A program made the position numbers and the translations under genes. From IMG/VR virus record IMGVR_UViG_3300031830_000098, positions 1-22,905 of that record: a stretch of DNA of 22,905 nt. One strand, 5' to 3'. Of the stretch, positions 6,755 through 13,838 are shown piece after piece (the stretch's first letter is position 1; every line of letters starts with the position of its first letter). The DNA comes from a virus. The notes beneath the pieces are model-generated. The model worked only from the letters and a program-made list of their open reading frames with translations, ran no database searches and was not told where the DNA came from.

Positions 6755-6833
6755 CAGCAAGCAGAGCGGACCAGACCGAACACTCTCCTTTCCCTTTCTC
6801 TGAGGGCCCGCCTCCTCCGGTGGGCCCTTTTTT
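6755..6833 (+). ncRNA. Possible short terminated leader RNA
   Basis: The stretch between the candidate promoter and the terminator carries no open frame with a ribosome site and is pyrimidine-rich near the end (CTCTCCTTTCCCTTTCTC). If the promoter works, an RNA of about 80 bases would be made. No known RNA family is recognised. Confidence 0.2.
6803..6833 (+). terminator. Strong rho-independent terminator closing the early module
   Basis: A 10-bp stem, AGGGCCCGCC pairing with GGTGGGCCCT (one G-U pair), with a six-base loop TCCTCC, is followed at once by a run of T. It stands 86 bases after the last early gene and 48 bases before the first late gene, so late transcription must start after it or be antiterminated. 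Confidence 0.9.
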
Positions 6834-6836
6834 CTT

Positions 6837-6871
6837 GTTGCGCCGGCCGTCATGCCGGCGGGGATTGAAAC
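6837..6871 (+). CRISPR. Solitary CRISPR-repeat-like element (single 35-bp repeat, no array)
   Basis: The 35 bases begin GTTGC, contain the perfect 7-bp hairpin CGCCGGC / GCCGGCG around loop CGTCAT, and end GGGGATTGAAAC. Length, 5' GTTGC, central GC hairpin and the 3' ATTGAAAC end (the usual 8-base crRNA 5' handle) are the marks of repeats processed by Cas6-type enzymes. Only one copy exists in the window and no cas gene is present. Phages are known to carry solitary repeat units that act as RNA anti-CRISPRs and single-spacer mini-arrays. It lies 3 bases after the terminator T-run and 9 bases before the TerS start codon. A flanking pair GTTGCG / CGCAAC (6837-6842, 6871-6876) can also base-pair. 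Confidence 0.6.
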
Positions 6872-6880
6872 GCAACGGAC

Positions 6881-7288
6881 ATGCCACGCGGACGGCCGAC
6901 GAAATACAACCCCGAGATTGCGGACCGCATCATCGCCGACATCCGGCGCGGGTCCTCGCGCGAGGAGGCGGCCGGTGCAGCAGGCATCGCCGAGTGCACC
7001 CTGCGCCGCTGGATGGCCAGACACGCAGACTTTCGCGCCCGGGTCCATGAGGCCGACGCCTGGGCGGTGAAAAGTGCGGAGCAAGCGGTCTACGAGCGCG
7101 ACCCCCTGCGGTGGCTGCAGGCGAAGCGGCCGGAGGTGTGGGGCAACCTGGGCCGTCAGCGCATCGAGGTTTCCGGGCCCGAGGGCGGCCCGATTGATGT
7201 AGCGCATGCCATCGATACCGGCAGCATCATCGCGGTGGCGCGCTGGCTCGAGCAGCGCGAAGCGGAGCCCGGAGCGCAAGCTCAATGA
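6881..7288 (+). CDS. terS: Terminase small subunit
   Basis: A 135-residue DNA-recognition subunit of the packaging motor. It begins MPRGRPTKYNPEIADRIIAD, followed by a helix-turn-helix (SREEAAGAAGIAECTLRRWM) and then HADFRARVHEADAWAVKSAE and RDPLRWLQAKRPEVWG, the order seen in phage small terminases of this type. It should bind the packaging site and regulate TerL. The ATG has no Shine-Dalgarno in the usual place; that position is filled by the CRISPR-like repeat. It overlaps the large terminase gene by about 80 bases. Confidence 0.85.
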   Translation: MPRGRPTKYNPEIADRIIADIRRGSSREEAAGAAGIAECTLRRWMARHADFRARVHEADAWAVKSAEQAVYERDPLRWLQAKRPEVWGNLGRQRIEVSGPEGGPIDVAHAIDTGSIIAVARWLEQREAEPGAQAQ

Positions 7289-8669
7289 CGCACGGCGGGC
7301 GGTGCTCGCCCTCGCCCGCCAGAGACTGATCCCGTTTGCCTGCGTGACGCTGCCGGGCTACCGGCCCGCGCCGCATCTGGCGCGCCTGGCCGAGGCGCTG
7401 GAGGCCGTGGAGCGCGGGGAGATCCGCCGCCTTATGGTCTGGATGCCGCCGCGCCACGGCAAAAGCGAGCTGGCGAGCATCCGGTTCCCGGCCTGGTACC
7501 TGGGCCGCAACCCGGACCGGCGCGTGGTGCTCGCTGCGTACGGGGCGGACCTCGCGCAGCGCTTCTCCCGCTTCGTGCGGGCGACGATCGAGGGTCCGCA
7601 GTTCCGGTGCGTCTTCCCGGGAATCGGGCTGTGCCCGGACAGCCGGGCCGTGGACGCATGGGACATCGCCGGGCGAAAGGGGGGTCTGAAAGCCGCCGGC
7701 GTGGGCGGGCCTTTGACCGGGCACGGGGCGAACCTGCTGATCATCGACGACCCCCTGAAGAACAGGGAAGAGGCTGACAGCCAGACCATACGGCAGGCCG
7801 TCTGGGACTGGTACACCAGCACCGCGTATACCCGGCTGGAGGAGAACGGAGCAATCGTTTTGATCCAGACGCGATGGCACGAGGACGACCTGAGCGGGCG
7901 GCTGCTTGCGGCACAGGGCACGGACGCCCGGGCGGATGAGTGGACGATCGTCCACATGCCCGCCATCGATGGGAATGGCCGCCCGCTCTGGCCGGAGCGG
8001 TATCCGCTGGAAGAGCTGGAGCGGATCAGGGCAAACGTCGGCCCGCGCGACTGGGTGGCGCTGTATCAGGGGCGGCCCGCCCCGCCCGAGGGCAGCGTCT
8101 TCCGCCTGGCAGATGTCCGGATCGAGGACCGCGCCCCGGCGCATCTGCGCCTGGCCCGGGGCTGGGACCTTGCGGCGTCGTCCCGCACTACCGCCGACTG
8201 GACCGTCGGGGCCCTGTGCGGCCTCGACGGGGAGAACCGGCTCTGGGTGCTCGACATCTACCGGCGCCGCCAGACCTGGCCTGAGACGGTGCGCGACATG
8301 GCGGCTCTGGCACAGCTTGAGCCGGGGACCGTCTGGGCCATCGAGCGGGCCGGTTTCCAGCTGGCGGCCGTGCAGCAGCTGCGCGCCGACCCGCGCTTCA
8401 ACGCCCTGGCCATCCGCGGAATCGAGGCGGACCGCGACAAGGTGGCCAGGGCGCTTGCCTGGAGCGGCAGGCCGATCCATCTCGTGCGCGCATCCTGGAA
8501 TCAGGAGTTTATCGCGGAGCTGGTGGCGTTCCCGCAGGGGCAGCACGATGACCAGGTGGACGCGGTCAGCACGGCCTGGGCCGCGCTTGCCAGACTGCGC
8601 CCGCCGGCATCCAGAACCGTGGAGGAACGCGGCTGGTACGCCGCAACGGACAAAGACGCATGGCACTGA
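7206..8669 (+). CDS. terL: Terminase large subunit
   Basis: A packaging ATPase-nuclease of up to 487 residues. ATPase: Walker A MPPRHGKSE near residue 80, Walker B LLIIDDP near 176, coupling-motif-like IQTRWHEDD near 220. Nuclease: GWDLAASS near 318 supplies the first metal-binding Asp, and HDDQVDAVS near 447 the last acidic pair. PGYRPAPH before the ATPase is also typical. The ATG at 7206 lies inside terS and has no good ribosome site. GTG 7302 in the same frame would remove 32 residues of arginine-rich, family-unlike sequence and may be the real start. It packages phage DNA into the prohead with TerS and the portal. Confidence 0.95.
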   Translation: MPSIPAASSRWRAGSSSAKRSPERKLNDARRAVLALARQRLIPFACVTLPGYRPAPHLARLAEALEAVERGEIRRLMVWMPPRHGKSELASIRFPAWYLGRNPDRRVVLAAYGADLAQRFSRFVRATIEGPQFRCVFPGIGLCPDSRAVDAWDIAGRKGGLKAAGVGGPLTGHGANLLIIDDPLKNREEADSQTIRQAVWDWYTSTAYTRLEENGAIVLIQTRWHEDDLSGRLLAAQGTDARADEWTIVHMPAIDGNGRPLWPERYPLEELERIRANVGPRDWVALYQGRPAPPEGSVFRLADVRIEDRAPAHLRLARGWDLAASSRTTADWTVGALCGLDGENRLWVLDIYRRRQTWPETVRDMAALAQLEPGTVWAIERAGFQLAAVQQLRADPRFNALAIRGIEADRDKVARALAWSGRPIHLVRASWNQEFIAELVAFPQGQHDDQVDAVSTAWAALARLRPPASRTVEERGWYAATDKDAWH

Positions 8670-10108
8670 GGGACATCCTGCGATGGCCATGGCCGGCGCG
8701 CGCCGTGGAGCCTGAGGGCGCGCCGGTGGACCGCGTGGAGCGCCTATACGCGCGCGCGCTGGAAGGGCAGTGGGACGGCATCCAGGATCTGCTGGAGGAG
8801 GAACGCGGCTGGAAGCGCATCTCGAGCCTCTCAGGTCAGCCCACACTGGATCCGGCCGAGCACAGCCTGATGCTCCGCCTGGCCATGCACTTCGCCGGCA
8901 CGAGCCCGCTGGCGGTGAAGATCATCCGGACCATGGCGGCACATATCTGCGGCAGCGTGCTGCAGTTCTCAAGTCCCAACCAGGAGCTGCACGAGGAGCT
9001 GACCGCATTCTGGCGTGATCCGGTGAACGGGCTGGAGCGCGACTACGTGCGGCTGTGCCGGGAGTGGCTCGCCCTTGGCGAGCTGTTCCTGCCGGCATTC
9101 ATCGCGCCGCAGACTGGCCGGATGCGGATCGGATACCTGCACCCCACGCAGATCAGCGCGGTCGCGACCGACCCGGAGAATGCGCGGATCGCCATCAGCG
9201 TGACGGAGTCCCGGCCGGACGGGGACCGGGAGTGGATGATCCTGAACTCGCCGCCCGTCGTCGAGGCCCTGCGCCGGGGGGATATGCCGCACCAGGAGGC
9301 GCGCTGGCTGCTGTACTTCCCGCTTCAGGCCGGTATGGTGGGGCGCGGGCGCAGCGTGCTCGAAACGATGTTCTACTGGATCCACCGGGCGGAGCAGTTT
9401 CTGAACGACCGCATGATGCTCAACAGCCTGACCAAGGCATTCATCTGGCAGGTGCGCGTCAGCGGCAGCGAGGCGGACGTGGCACGGCGCGCCATGGAGA
9501 TCGGCCAGAGCCCGCCGCGCCCGGGCAGCGTGCAGGTGGTCAACGAAAGCGAGAGCTGGGAGGCCGTGGTGCCCTCCATGCACGCAAGCGATGCCCGCAG
9601 CGACTACCTGGCAGTGCTCAAGTACGTCGCACTTGGCGCCGGCTTCCCCGAGCACTGGGTGGGGGCCTCCGACGATGTGAACCGCACGACCGCGGACAGC
9701 GCCTCCGAGCCGGTGATCCGGGACCTGGAGGTGCTGCAGACGCAGTGGTTCGACGGAGTGGTCCGGCCGCTGCTGCAGGTCCAGGGGTATCTGCTGGCCG
9801 CGGCAGGCATGGTGCGGGCGGCGCCGGATGAGATCGAGGCCGTGGACATCGCCGCGCCCGATCTGTCGCGCAGCGACAATACCCGCACAGCGGACGCGAC
9901 GCTGCGCATGGTGCAGGCGGCGCAGCTGGCGATGGCAGGAGACCTGATGTCGCGGGAGACGGCCCGGCAGCTGGTGCACAACGCGGCCGGCGTGCCGGTG
10001 CCGGACAATCTGGACGATTTGATCGCCGGGGAGCGCAGGCGGGACCAGGCGGCCGTCTATGCGGCATGGCGGCCGCCTGAGCTCCCGGCGATGGAGGAAG
10101 AGCAGTGA
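8660..10108 (+). CDS. Portal protein
   Basis: A 482-residue phage portal, the ring through which DNA enters and leaves the head. Typical stretches include SPLAVKIIRTMAAHICGSVL, REWLALGELFLPAF, VGRGRSVLETMFYWIHRAEQ, LNDRMMLNSLTKAFIWQVRV (stem and clip region) and AGFPEHWVGASDDVNRTTAD, followed by a crown-like helical C-terminus. Length and position directly after TerL fit. It overlaps terL by 10 bases and the capsid gene by GTGA, so it is in one translational chain. The portal subfamily is not resolved. Confidence 0.9.
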   Translation: MALRDILRWPWPARAVEPEGAPVDRVERLYARALEGQWDGIQDLLEEERGWKRISSLSGQPTLDPAEHSLMLRLAMHFAGTSPLAVKIIRTMAAHICGSVLQFSSPNQELHEELTAFWRDPVNGLERDYVRLCREWLALGELFLPAFIAPQTGRMRIGYLHPTQISAVATDPENARIAISVTESRPDGDREWMILNSPPVVEALRRGDMPHQEARWLLYFPLQAGMVGRGRSVLETMFYWIHRAEQFLNDRMMLNSLTKAFIWQVRVSGSEADVARRAMEIGQSPPRPGSVQVVNESESWEAVVPSMHASDARSDYLAVLKYVALGAGFPEHWVGASDDVNRTTADSASEPVIRDLEVLQTQWFDGVVRPLLQVQGYLLAAAGMVRAAPDEIEAVDIAAPDLSRSDNTRTADATLRMVQAAQLAMAGDLMSRETARQLVHNAAGVPVPDNLDDLIAGERRRDQAAVYAAWRPPELPAMEEEQ

Positions 10109-12243
10109 CGGAGATTGTGACGATCCGGGAGGCGGCGGCGATCGAGGCCGCCGCATTCGACGAGGAGCAGCGCATCGTGCCCGGCGCGGTGCTGATCCGC
10201 GCGGGCTTGAGCCGGAACCGGAACCGCTACCGCGAGGAGGTGCTGGCGCGCGACTGCCACATCATGGAGGGCCTGCCGGCCAGAAGCGGGCACTACCGCT
10301 CGGGGGATCTCACCGGGCGAAGCGACCCGCGCAACCTGGCCGGCACATGGCGCAATGTCCGGTACGCGGACGGCGCGGTGCGGGGAGACCTGCACGTGTT
10401 CGAGCACTACCTGCCCGTGCTGCGCTCGGCGCGCGAGGCGGGCGAGCTGATCGGCGTGTCCATCGATCTGGCTGCCAAACCCCGCGTGGTCCGCGAGAAC
10501 GGGCAGCTGATCCGGGAAGTGGAGGCGCTTATCGCCGACCCCGGAAACAGCGTGGATATCGTGGTGCAGCCGGCCGCTGGCGGCCGGCTCTTCGAGTCCG
10601 CCGCGGTGGATCCGTGGTGGACCTCATACCGGGAGGTAAAGATGAACTTGACACTTGAGGACATCAAAGCCCGGCCGGCCCTGTGGAGGCTGGTCGAGGC
10701 GACTGTAGAAAATGCAGAGGACCTGACGGCAGAGGAGCTGGCGTCCAGGCATCCTGCGCTTGCGGAGGCGCTGGAAGCGCTGGCGCGGGAGCTGGACTCA
10801 TCGGCGCAGGATAGCGATGCGTCCGGCGGGTCTGAGGACAGCGGCGGCGAGGGGCGCTCCGCTGAAACTGACGGCGCGGATGAGGTGCGCCAGCTGCTGG
10901 AGGAGGCGAGGCGCGAGCGCTGCGGCGTGCTGCTGGAGGCCCGGCTGGCCGAGGCGCGGTTGCCGGCGAAGGCGGCTGAGCTGGTGCGCAGCGAGTTCGC
11001 CGGGCGCGTCTTCGAGCCCGGCGAGCTGGACCGGCGCATCCGGGGCGTGAAGGAGGCCCTGGACGAGGCCGCACAGAGCGCGCGCGTGACCGGCCTGGGT
11101 GCGCGGGTGACCCAGGATGCCCGCGACCGCATGATCGCGGCGATCGACGGGATGCTGGCCGGGCAGCCCGTGGACGGCGTGCCGCCGTTCCGCAGCTTCC
11201 GCGAGGCCTATTGCCGCTGGACGGGCAAAGACTGGCTGACCCCGCCGCTTGAGATCCTGAGGGACACGCACGGCGGCGGATACGACAGCGAGCGCAGCGT
11301 AGAGGCGCTCTTAACGACCACCTGGGCCGCGGTCTTCGCGGACCGGCTCCATAAGCGGCTCATCGCCGAATTCAGCCGGCCGGACGCCGATCAGGAGTGG
11401 CGCCAGATCACGAGCACCATCTCCAGCGTGACCGACTTCCGGCCGCAGTACCTGGTGAAATACGGCGGCTTCGGTGTGCTGCCCGTGGTGCCCGAGAACG
11501 GCACCTATCACCCGCTCGCGAACCCCGTGGACGGGAGCGAGAGCTACACACTCGGCAAGCGTGGCGGGCTCTTCACGATCACTTTGGAGACGATTGCAAA
11601 CGACGACCTGCGGGCCATCCGCAGCATCCCTGTGGCCATGGGCCGCGCCGCGCGCCAGACCCTGAACCGGGACGTGTTCGGGGTGCTGACCTCTAACCCC
11701 ACGATGGGGGACAACGTGACGCTCTTCCATCCTTCGAGCACGCTCCGGGGCGGGGACGGCTCCACAAACGGCAGCGGCAACCAGGGCAGCGCGCCGCTCT
11801 CCAGCGCCACCCTGAGCGCGCGCCGGGTGAACATGCTCAAGCGCGCGACGTTCGGCAACACCATCGGCGGCCAGAGGATGGATGCCGGGACGATCATCCC
11901 GCGCCTGCTGATCGTGCCGCCGGACCTGGAGGAGACGGCGTGGCGCCTGACCAACAGCCAGGTGCTGGTCCAGACCTCGAACTTCAACGCAACGGAGCCG
12001 AACTGGCACCGCAACGCCTATCAGGTGCTGGTGGTCCCCTTCTGGACGGACCCGAACGACTGGTATCTGTGCGCGGATCCCGCGTCAGCGCCGACGCTCG
12101 AGGTGGGCTTCTACCAGGGGCGCCAGCAGCCGGAGATCTTCACCAAAGAGGAGTTTGAGGCGGACGCGCTGACCTACAAGGTGCGCTTCATCTACGGCAT
12201 CGCCGTGGAGGAGCCGCTGTCCTGGGACCGCAGTGTGGTGTAA
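10105..12243 (+). CDS. Prohead protease-scaffold-major capsid fusion
   Basis: A 712-residue protein with three parts. Residues about 1-178 look like an S78-type prohead protease: GHYRSGDLTGRSDPRNLAGT offers the His and LIGVSIDLAA the Ser of a herpes-protease-like site, with strand pattern YADGAVRGDLHVFEHYLPVL. Residues about 180-345 are charged helices around a Ser/Gly/Asp-rich linker, as in scaffold (delta) domains. Residues about 350-712 resemble Mu-like HK97-fold capsid proteins: TTWAAVFADRLHKRLIAEFS, FGVLPVVPENGTYHPL, LPVDxSE-type ESYTLGKRGGLFTITLETIA, and VPFWTDPNDWYLCADP. GGAGGAAG precedes GTG 10105. An internal ribosome site at 10631 could also give a protease-free scaffold-capsid product. 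The domain limits are by eye. Confidence 0.85.
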   Translation: MTEIVTIREAAAIEAAAFDEEQRIVPGAVLIRAGLSRNRNRYREEVLARDCHIMEGLPARSGHYRSGDLTGRSDPRNLAGTWRNVRYADGAVRGDLHVFEHYLPVLRSAREAGELIGVSIDLAAKPRVVRENGQLIREVEALIADPGNSVDIVVQPAAGGRLFESAAVDPWWTSYREVKMNLTLEDIKARPALWRLVEATVENAEDLTAEELASRHPALAEALEALARELDSSAQDSDASGGSEDSGGEGRSAETDGADEVRQLLEEARRERCGVLLEARLAEARLPAKAAELVRSEFAGRVFEPGELDRRIRGVKEALDEAAQSARVTGLGARVTQDARDRMIAAIDGMLAGQPVDGVPPFRSFREAYCRWTGKDWLTPPLEILRDTHGGGYDSERSVEALLTTTWAAVFADRLHKRLIAEFSRPDADQEWRQITSTISSVTDFRPQYLVKYGGFGVLPVVPENGTYHPLANPVDGSESYTLGKRGGLFTITLETIANDDLRAIRSIPVAMGRAARQTLNRDVFGVLTSNPTMGDNVTLFHPSSTLRGGDGSTNGSGNQGSAPLSSATLSARRVNMLKRATFGNTIGGQRMDAGTIIPRLLIVPPDLEETAWRLTNSQVLVQTSNFNATEPNWHRNAYQVLVVPFWTDPNDWYLCADPASAPTLEVGFYQGRQQPEIFTKEEFEADALTYKVRFIYGIAVEEPLSWDRSVV
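10631..10644 (+). promoter_or_regulatory. Internal ribosome binding site and ATG within the capsid fusion gene
   Basis: GGGAGGT followed by AAAG and ATG 10642, in frame with the fusion (codon 180), gives a spacing as good as any in the window. The ATG sits exactly at the junction between protease-like and scaffold-like parts. Translation here would yield a 533-residue scaffold-capsid protein (10642-12243). Confidence 0.7.
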
Positions 12244-12251
12244 CGGGGCTG

Positions 12252-12273
12252 CACCAGCCTTTCCAGGCCGGTG
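12252..12273 (+). terminator. Imperfect hairpin after the capsid gene
   Basis: CACCAGCC pairs with GGCCGGTG (one mismatch) around loop TTTCCA, 8 bases after the capsid stop. There is no T run. It could be an attenuator or an mRNA-stabilising 3' hairpin for the abundant capsid message. Confidence 0.35.
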
Positions 12274-12302
12274 AGAACTGAAATGGAACACAGGAGGAAA
12301 GC

Positions 12303-12725
12303 ATGAGCAAGAACACGGTTGGCCATATCGGCTACGTGCCGGGCAGCCAGGTGGCCCCCATCTTCGTGCGGACGCTGAACGCGACGGGCGCAAGTGACCG
12401 GGCGGCCGTGTGGGTGGCGCCGGCGGATGTGGTGGTGGAAAGCGTCTCCGTGATCGCCGGGGCGGCGGTCACCGGCGATAACACGAACCGCATCAACCTG
12501 AACATCCGCAACGGCGGCGCAAACGGCGCCGGCAATACCCTGATCGGCCAGGTGCAGTTCACCTCGGGGGTGAACATCAACAAGGACAACAGCCTGCTGA
12601 TCCCCTGCAGCGGCCCGGGTACCACGATGCAGCCCGGCGATAAGCTGATCATCGAGGCCGAGCGGGTGGGCACCGGCGGCACCTGGACGAACGCGGGCGG
12701 CCATGTCCGGTTCCGCTATGTCTGA
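12303..12725 (+). CDS. Probable capsid decoration or head structural protein
   Basis: A 140-residue, beta-rich, Gly/Asn/Thr-rich protein without cysteines, signal or membrane segment: VVVESVSVIAGAAVTGDNTN, RINLNIRNGGANGAGNTLIG, TTMQPGDKLIIEAERVGTGG. The alternating hydrophobic pattern suggests a small beta-sandwich. AGGAGG lies 6 bases before the ATG, one of the strongest ribosome sites here, which fits a high-copy product. Its place directly after the major capsid gene is where many phages keep decoration proteins. The family is not recognised, so the role is inferred from position, composition and ribosome site. Confidence 0.55.
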   Translation: MSKNTVGHIGYVPGSQVAPIFVRTLNATGASDRAAVWVAPADVVVESVSVIAGAAVTGDNTNRINLNIRNGGANGAGNTLIGQVQFTSGVNINKDNSLLIPCSGPGTTMQPGDKLIIEAERVGTGGTWTNAGGHVRFRYV

Positions 12726-12948
12726 GCGGCGTGTAATCCGGGCCGGGAACCGCCAGGCGCTGGAGCAGTGGATCGAGCTGCACCAGGCCGACGGGCTGGA
12801 CCTGGTTGAGATCCGGGAGACAGAGGACGATGACTGGCCTTACGCGGCGGTGCTCGAGCAGCCGCGGGCGCAGGATCCGGAAGGGGCGGTAAGCCAGGAG
12901 GACCGGGCCGCGCCCGCGGCGCAGGGCGCCGGCAGGAAGCGGAAGTGA
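12718..12948 (+). CDS. Small acidic/basic-tailed hypothetical protein of the head module
   Basis: A 76-residue protein, MSERRVIRAGNRQALEQWIE onward, with a compact N-terminal part (WIELHQADGLDLVEIRETED) and a disordered Glu/Ala/Gly tail ending GRKRK. ATG 12718 overlaps the preceding stop by 8 bases, suggesting translational coupling; ATG 12703 in the same frame would add five residues. No family is recognised. Its position between decoration and head morphogenesis genes suggests a head-related role. A perfect hairpin starts in its stop codon. Confidence 0.55.
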   Translation: MSERRVIRAGNRQALEQWIELHQADGLDLVEIRETEDDDWPYAAVLEQPRAQDPEGAVSQEDRAAPAAQGAGRKRK

Positions 12949-12976
12949 GGCGGGCCGGGGAGCACCCGGCCCGCCT
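12948..12976 (+). terminator. Perfect 12-bp hairpin between head genes, no T run
   Basis: AGGCGGGCCGGG pairs perfectly with CCCGGCCCGCCT around the five-base loop GAGCA. The stem begins inside the stop codon of the upstream gene. Without a T run it is more likely an attenuator, RNA-processing site or mRNA end-stabiliser than a full terminator. Confidence 0.55.
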
Positions 12977-12999
12977 GCATATCCCGGAGGATGGAAGGC

Positions 13000-13833
13000 G
13001 TGCGCGGCAGCCCGTGGTGGGAGAAGGAGCTTTCCCGCGCCGAGCGCGAGATGGAGCGCCTGAGCGCGCGCCACCTGGAGGCGCTGCGCCGCGAGCTGGA
13101 CGAGGCCCGGGCGCTTGCGCTGCGGGAGCTTCTGGCCGCGCGGGGCGAGTGGACGCGGGGGCGGTTGGACAGCGTGCTGCGAAGGATCGACGCGGCACTG
13201 GACCAGGTGGAGCAGCGCCTGCAGGCCTCCGCGGGCACCATGCTGGATGAGGCCGCGCGCTCCGGCCTCGAGCGCGTGGACCGCGCCGTGGACCGGTACG
13301 CCCGGGACATCCCGGTGATGCGCCGGGAGCTTCCCGGGGAGCTGTACATGGACCTGTGGGCGGACTTCACGCTTGACCTGGTGAAGCGCGATATCCTGGA
13401 GCCGGTCCGCACAGGCATCCGGAACACCATCCGCGCGGGCTTCATCACCGGCCGCAGCCTCTTTGAGACCATGCGCGAGGTGGCAAGCGAAGACTTCCGC
13501 AAGCTGACCTTTGCGTCCAGGTTCCACCGGGCCGAGGCGATCGTGCGCACGGAGACGAACCGGGTGGCCAACCGCGCGGCCTGGCTACGGGTGGAGCAGT
13601 ATCAGCGGGAGGCGCCGCCGGGAGAGATTTGGAAAAAGCGCTGGGGCACAGCCGGGGACGACCGCGTGCGGCCGACGCACGTGGAGGCCGGGCTGCAGCC
13701 GCCGGTGCCGGTGAACGAGCCGTTTTACGTGGGGGGGCACCCCTGCCAGCATCCGGTGGATCCGGCGCTGCCGCCGGAGGAGTCGGTGAACTGCCGGTGC
13801 AGCCTGCTGGCGGTGCCGCCCGGAATGGAGTGA
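13000..13833 (+). CDS. Head morphogenesis protein (phage Mu F-like / SPP1 gp7-like)
   Basis: A 277-residue minor head protein. The first 100 residues are highly charged coiled-coil helices (SRAEREMERLSARHLEALRR). The C-terminal part is the Mu F-like domain: FHRAEAIVRTETNRVANRAA, then KKRWGTAGDDRVRPTHVEAG, FYVGGHPCQHPVDPALPPEE and the family's closing NCRC. Such proteins act with portal and scaffold during head assembly and may be ejected with DNA. GTG 13000 is preferred because GGAGG at 12986-12990 is 9 bases upstream; ATG 12991, directly abutting that GGAGG, is in frame and would add three residues. It lies downstream of the 12-bp hairpin. Confidence 0.85.
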   Translation: MRGSPWWEKELSRAEREMERLSARHLEALRRELDEARALALRELLAARGEWTRGRLDSVLRRIDAALDQVEQRLQASAGTMLDEAARSGLERVDRAVDRYARDIPVMRRELPGELYMDLWADFTLDLVKRDILEPVRTGIRNTIRAGFITGRSLFETMREVASEDFRKLTFASRFHRAEAIVRTETNRVANRAAWLRVEQYQREAPPGEIWKKRWGTAGDDRVRPTHVEAGLQPPVPVNEPFYVGGHPCQHPVDPALPPEESVNCRCSLLAVPPGME

Positions 13834-13838
13834 GTATC

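Noticed and set aside
6837-6871. A true CRISPR array
   Set aside because: Only one repeat copy exists in the window, with no second repeat on either strand and no cas genes.
7227-8846. A 539-residue minus-strand open frame opposite terL
   Set aside because: TerL motifs on the plus strand explain this region; the minus frame is a high-GC shadow without recognisable domains.
8969-10156. A 395-residue minus-strand open frame opposite the portal gene
   Set aside because: His/Arg/Pro-rich shadow frame with no ribosome site; the portal is well supported.
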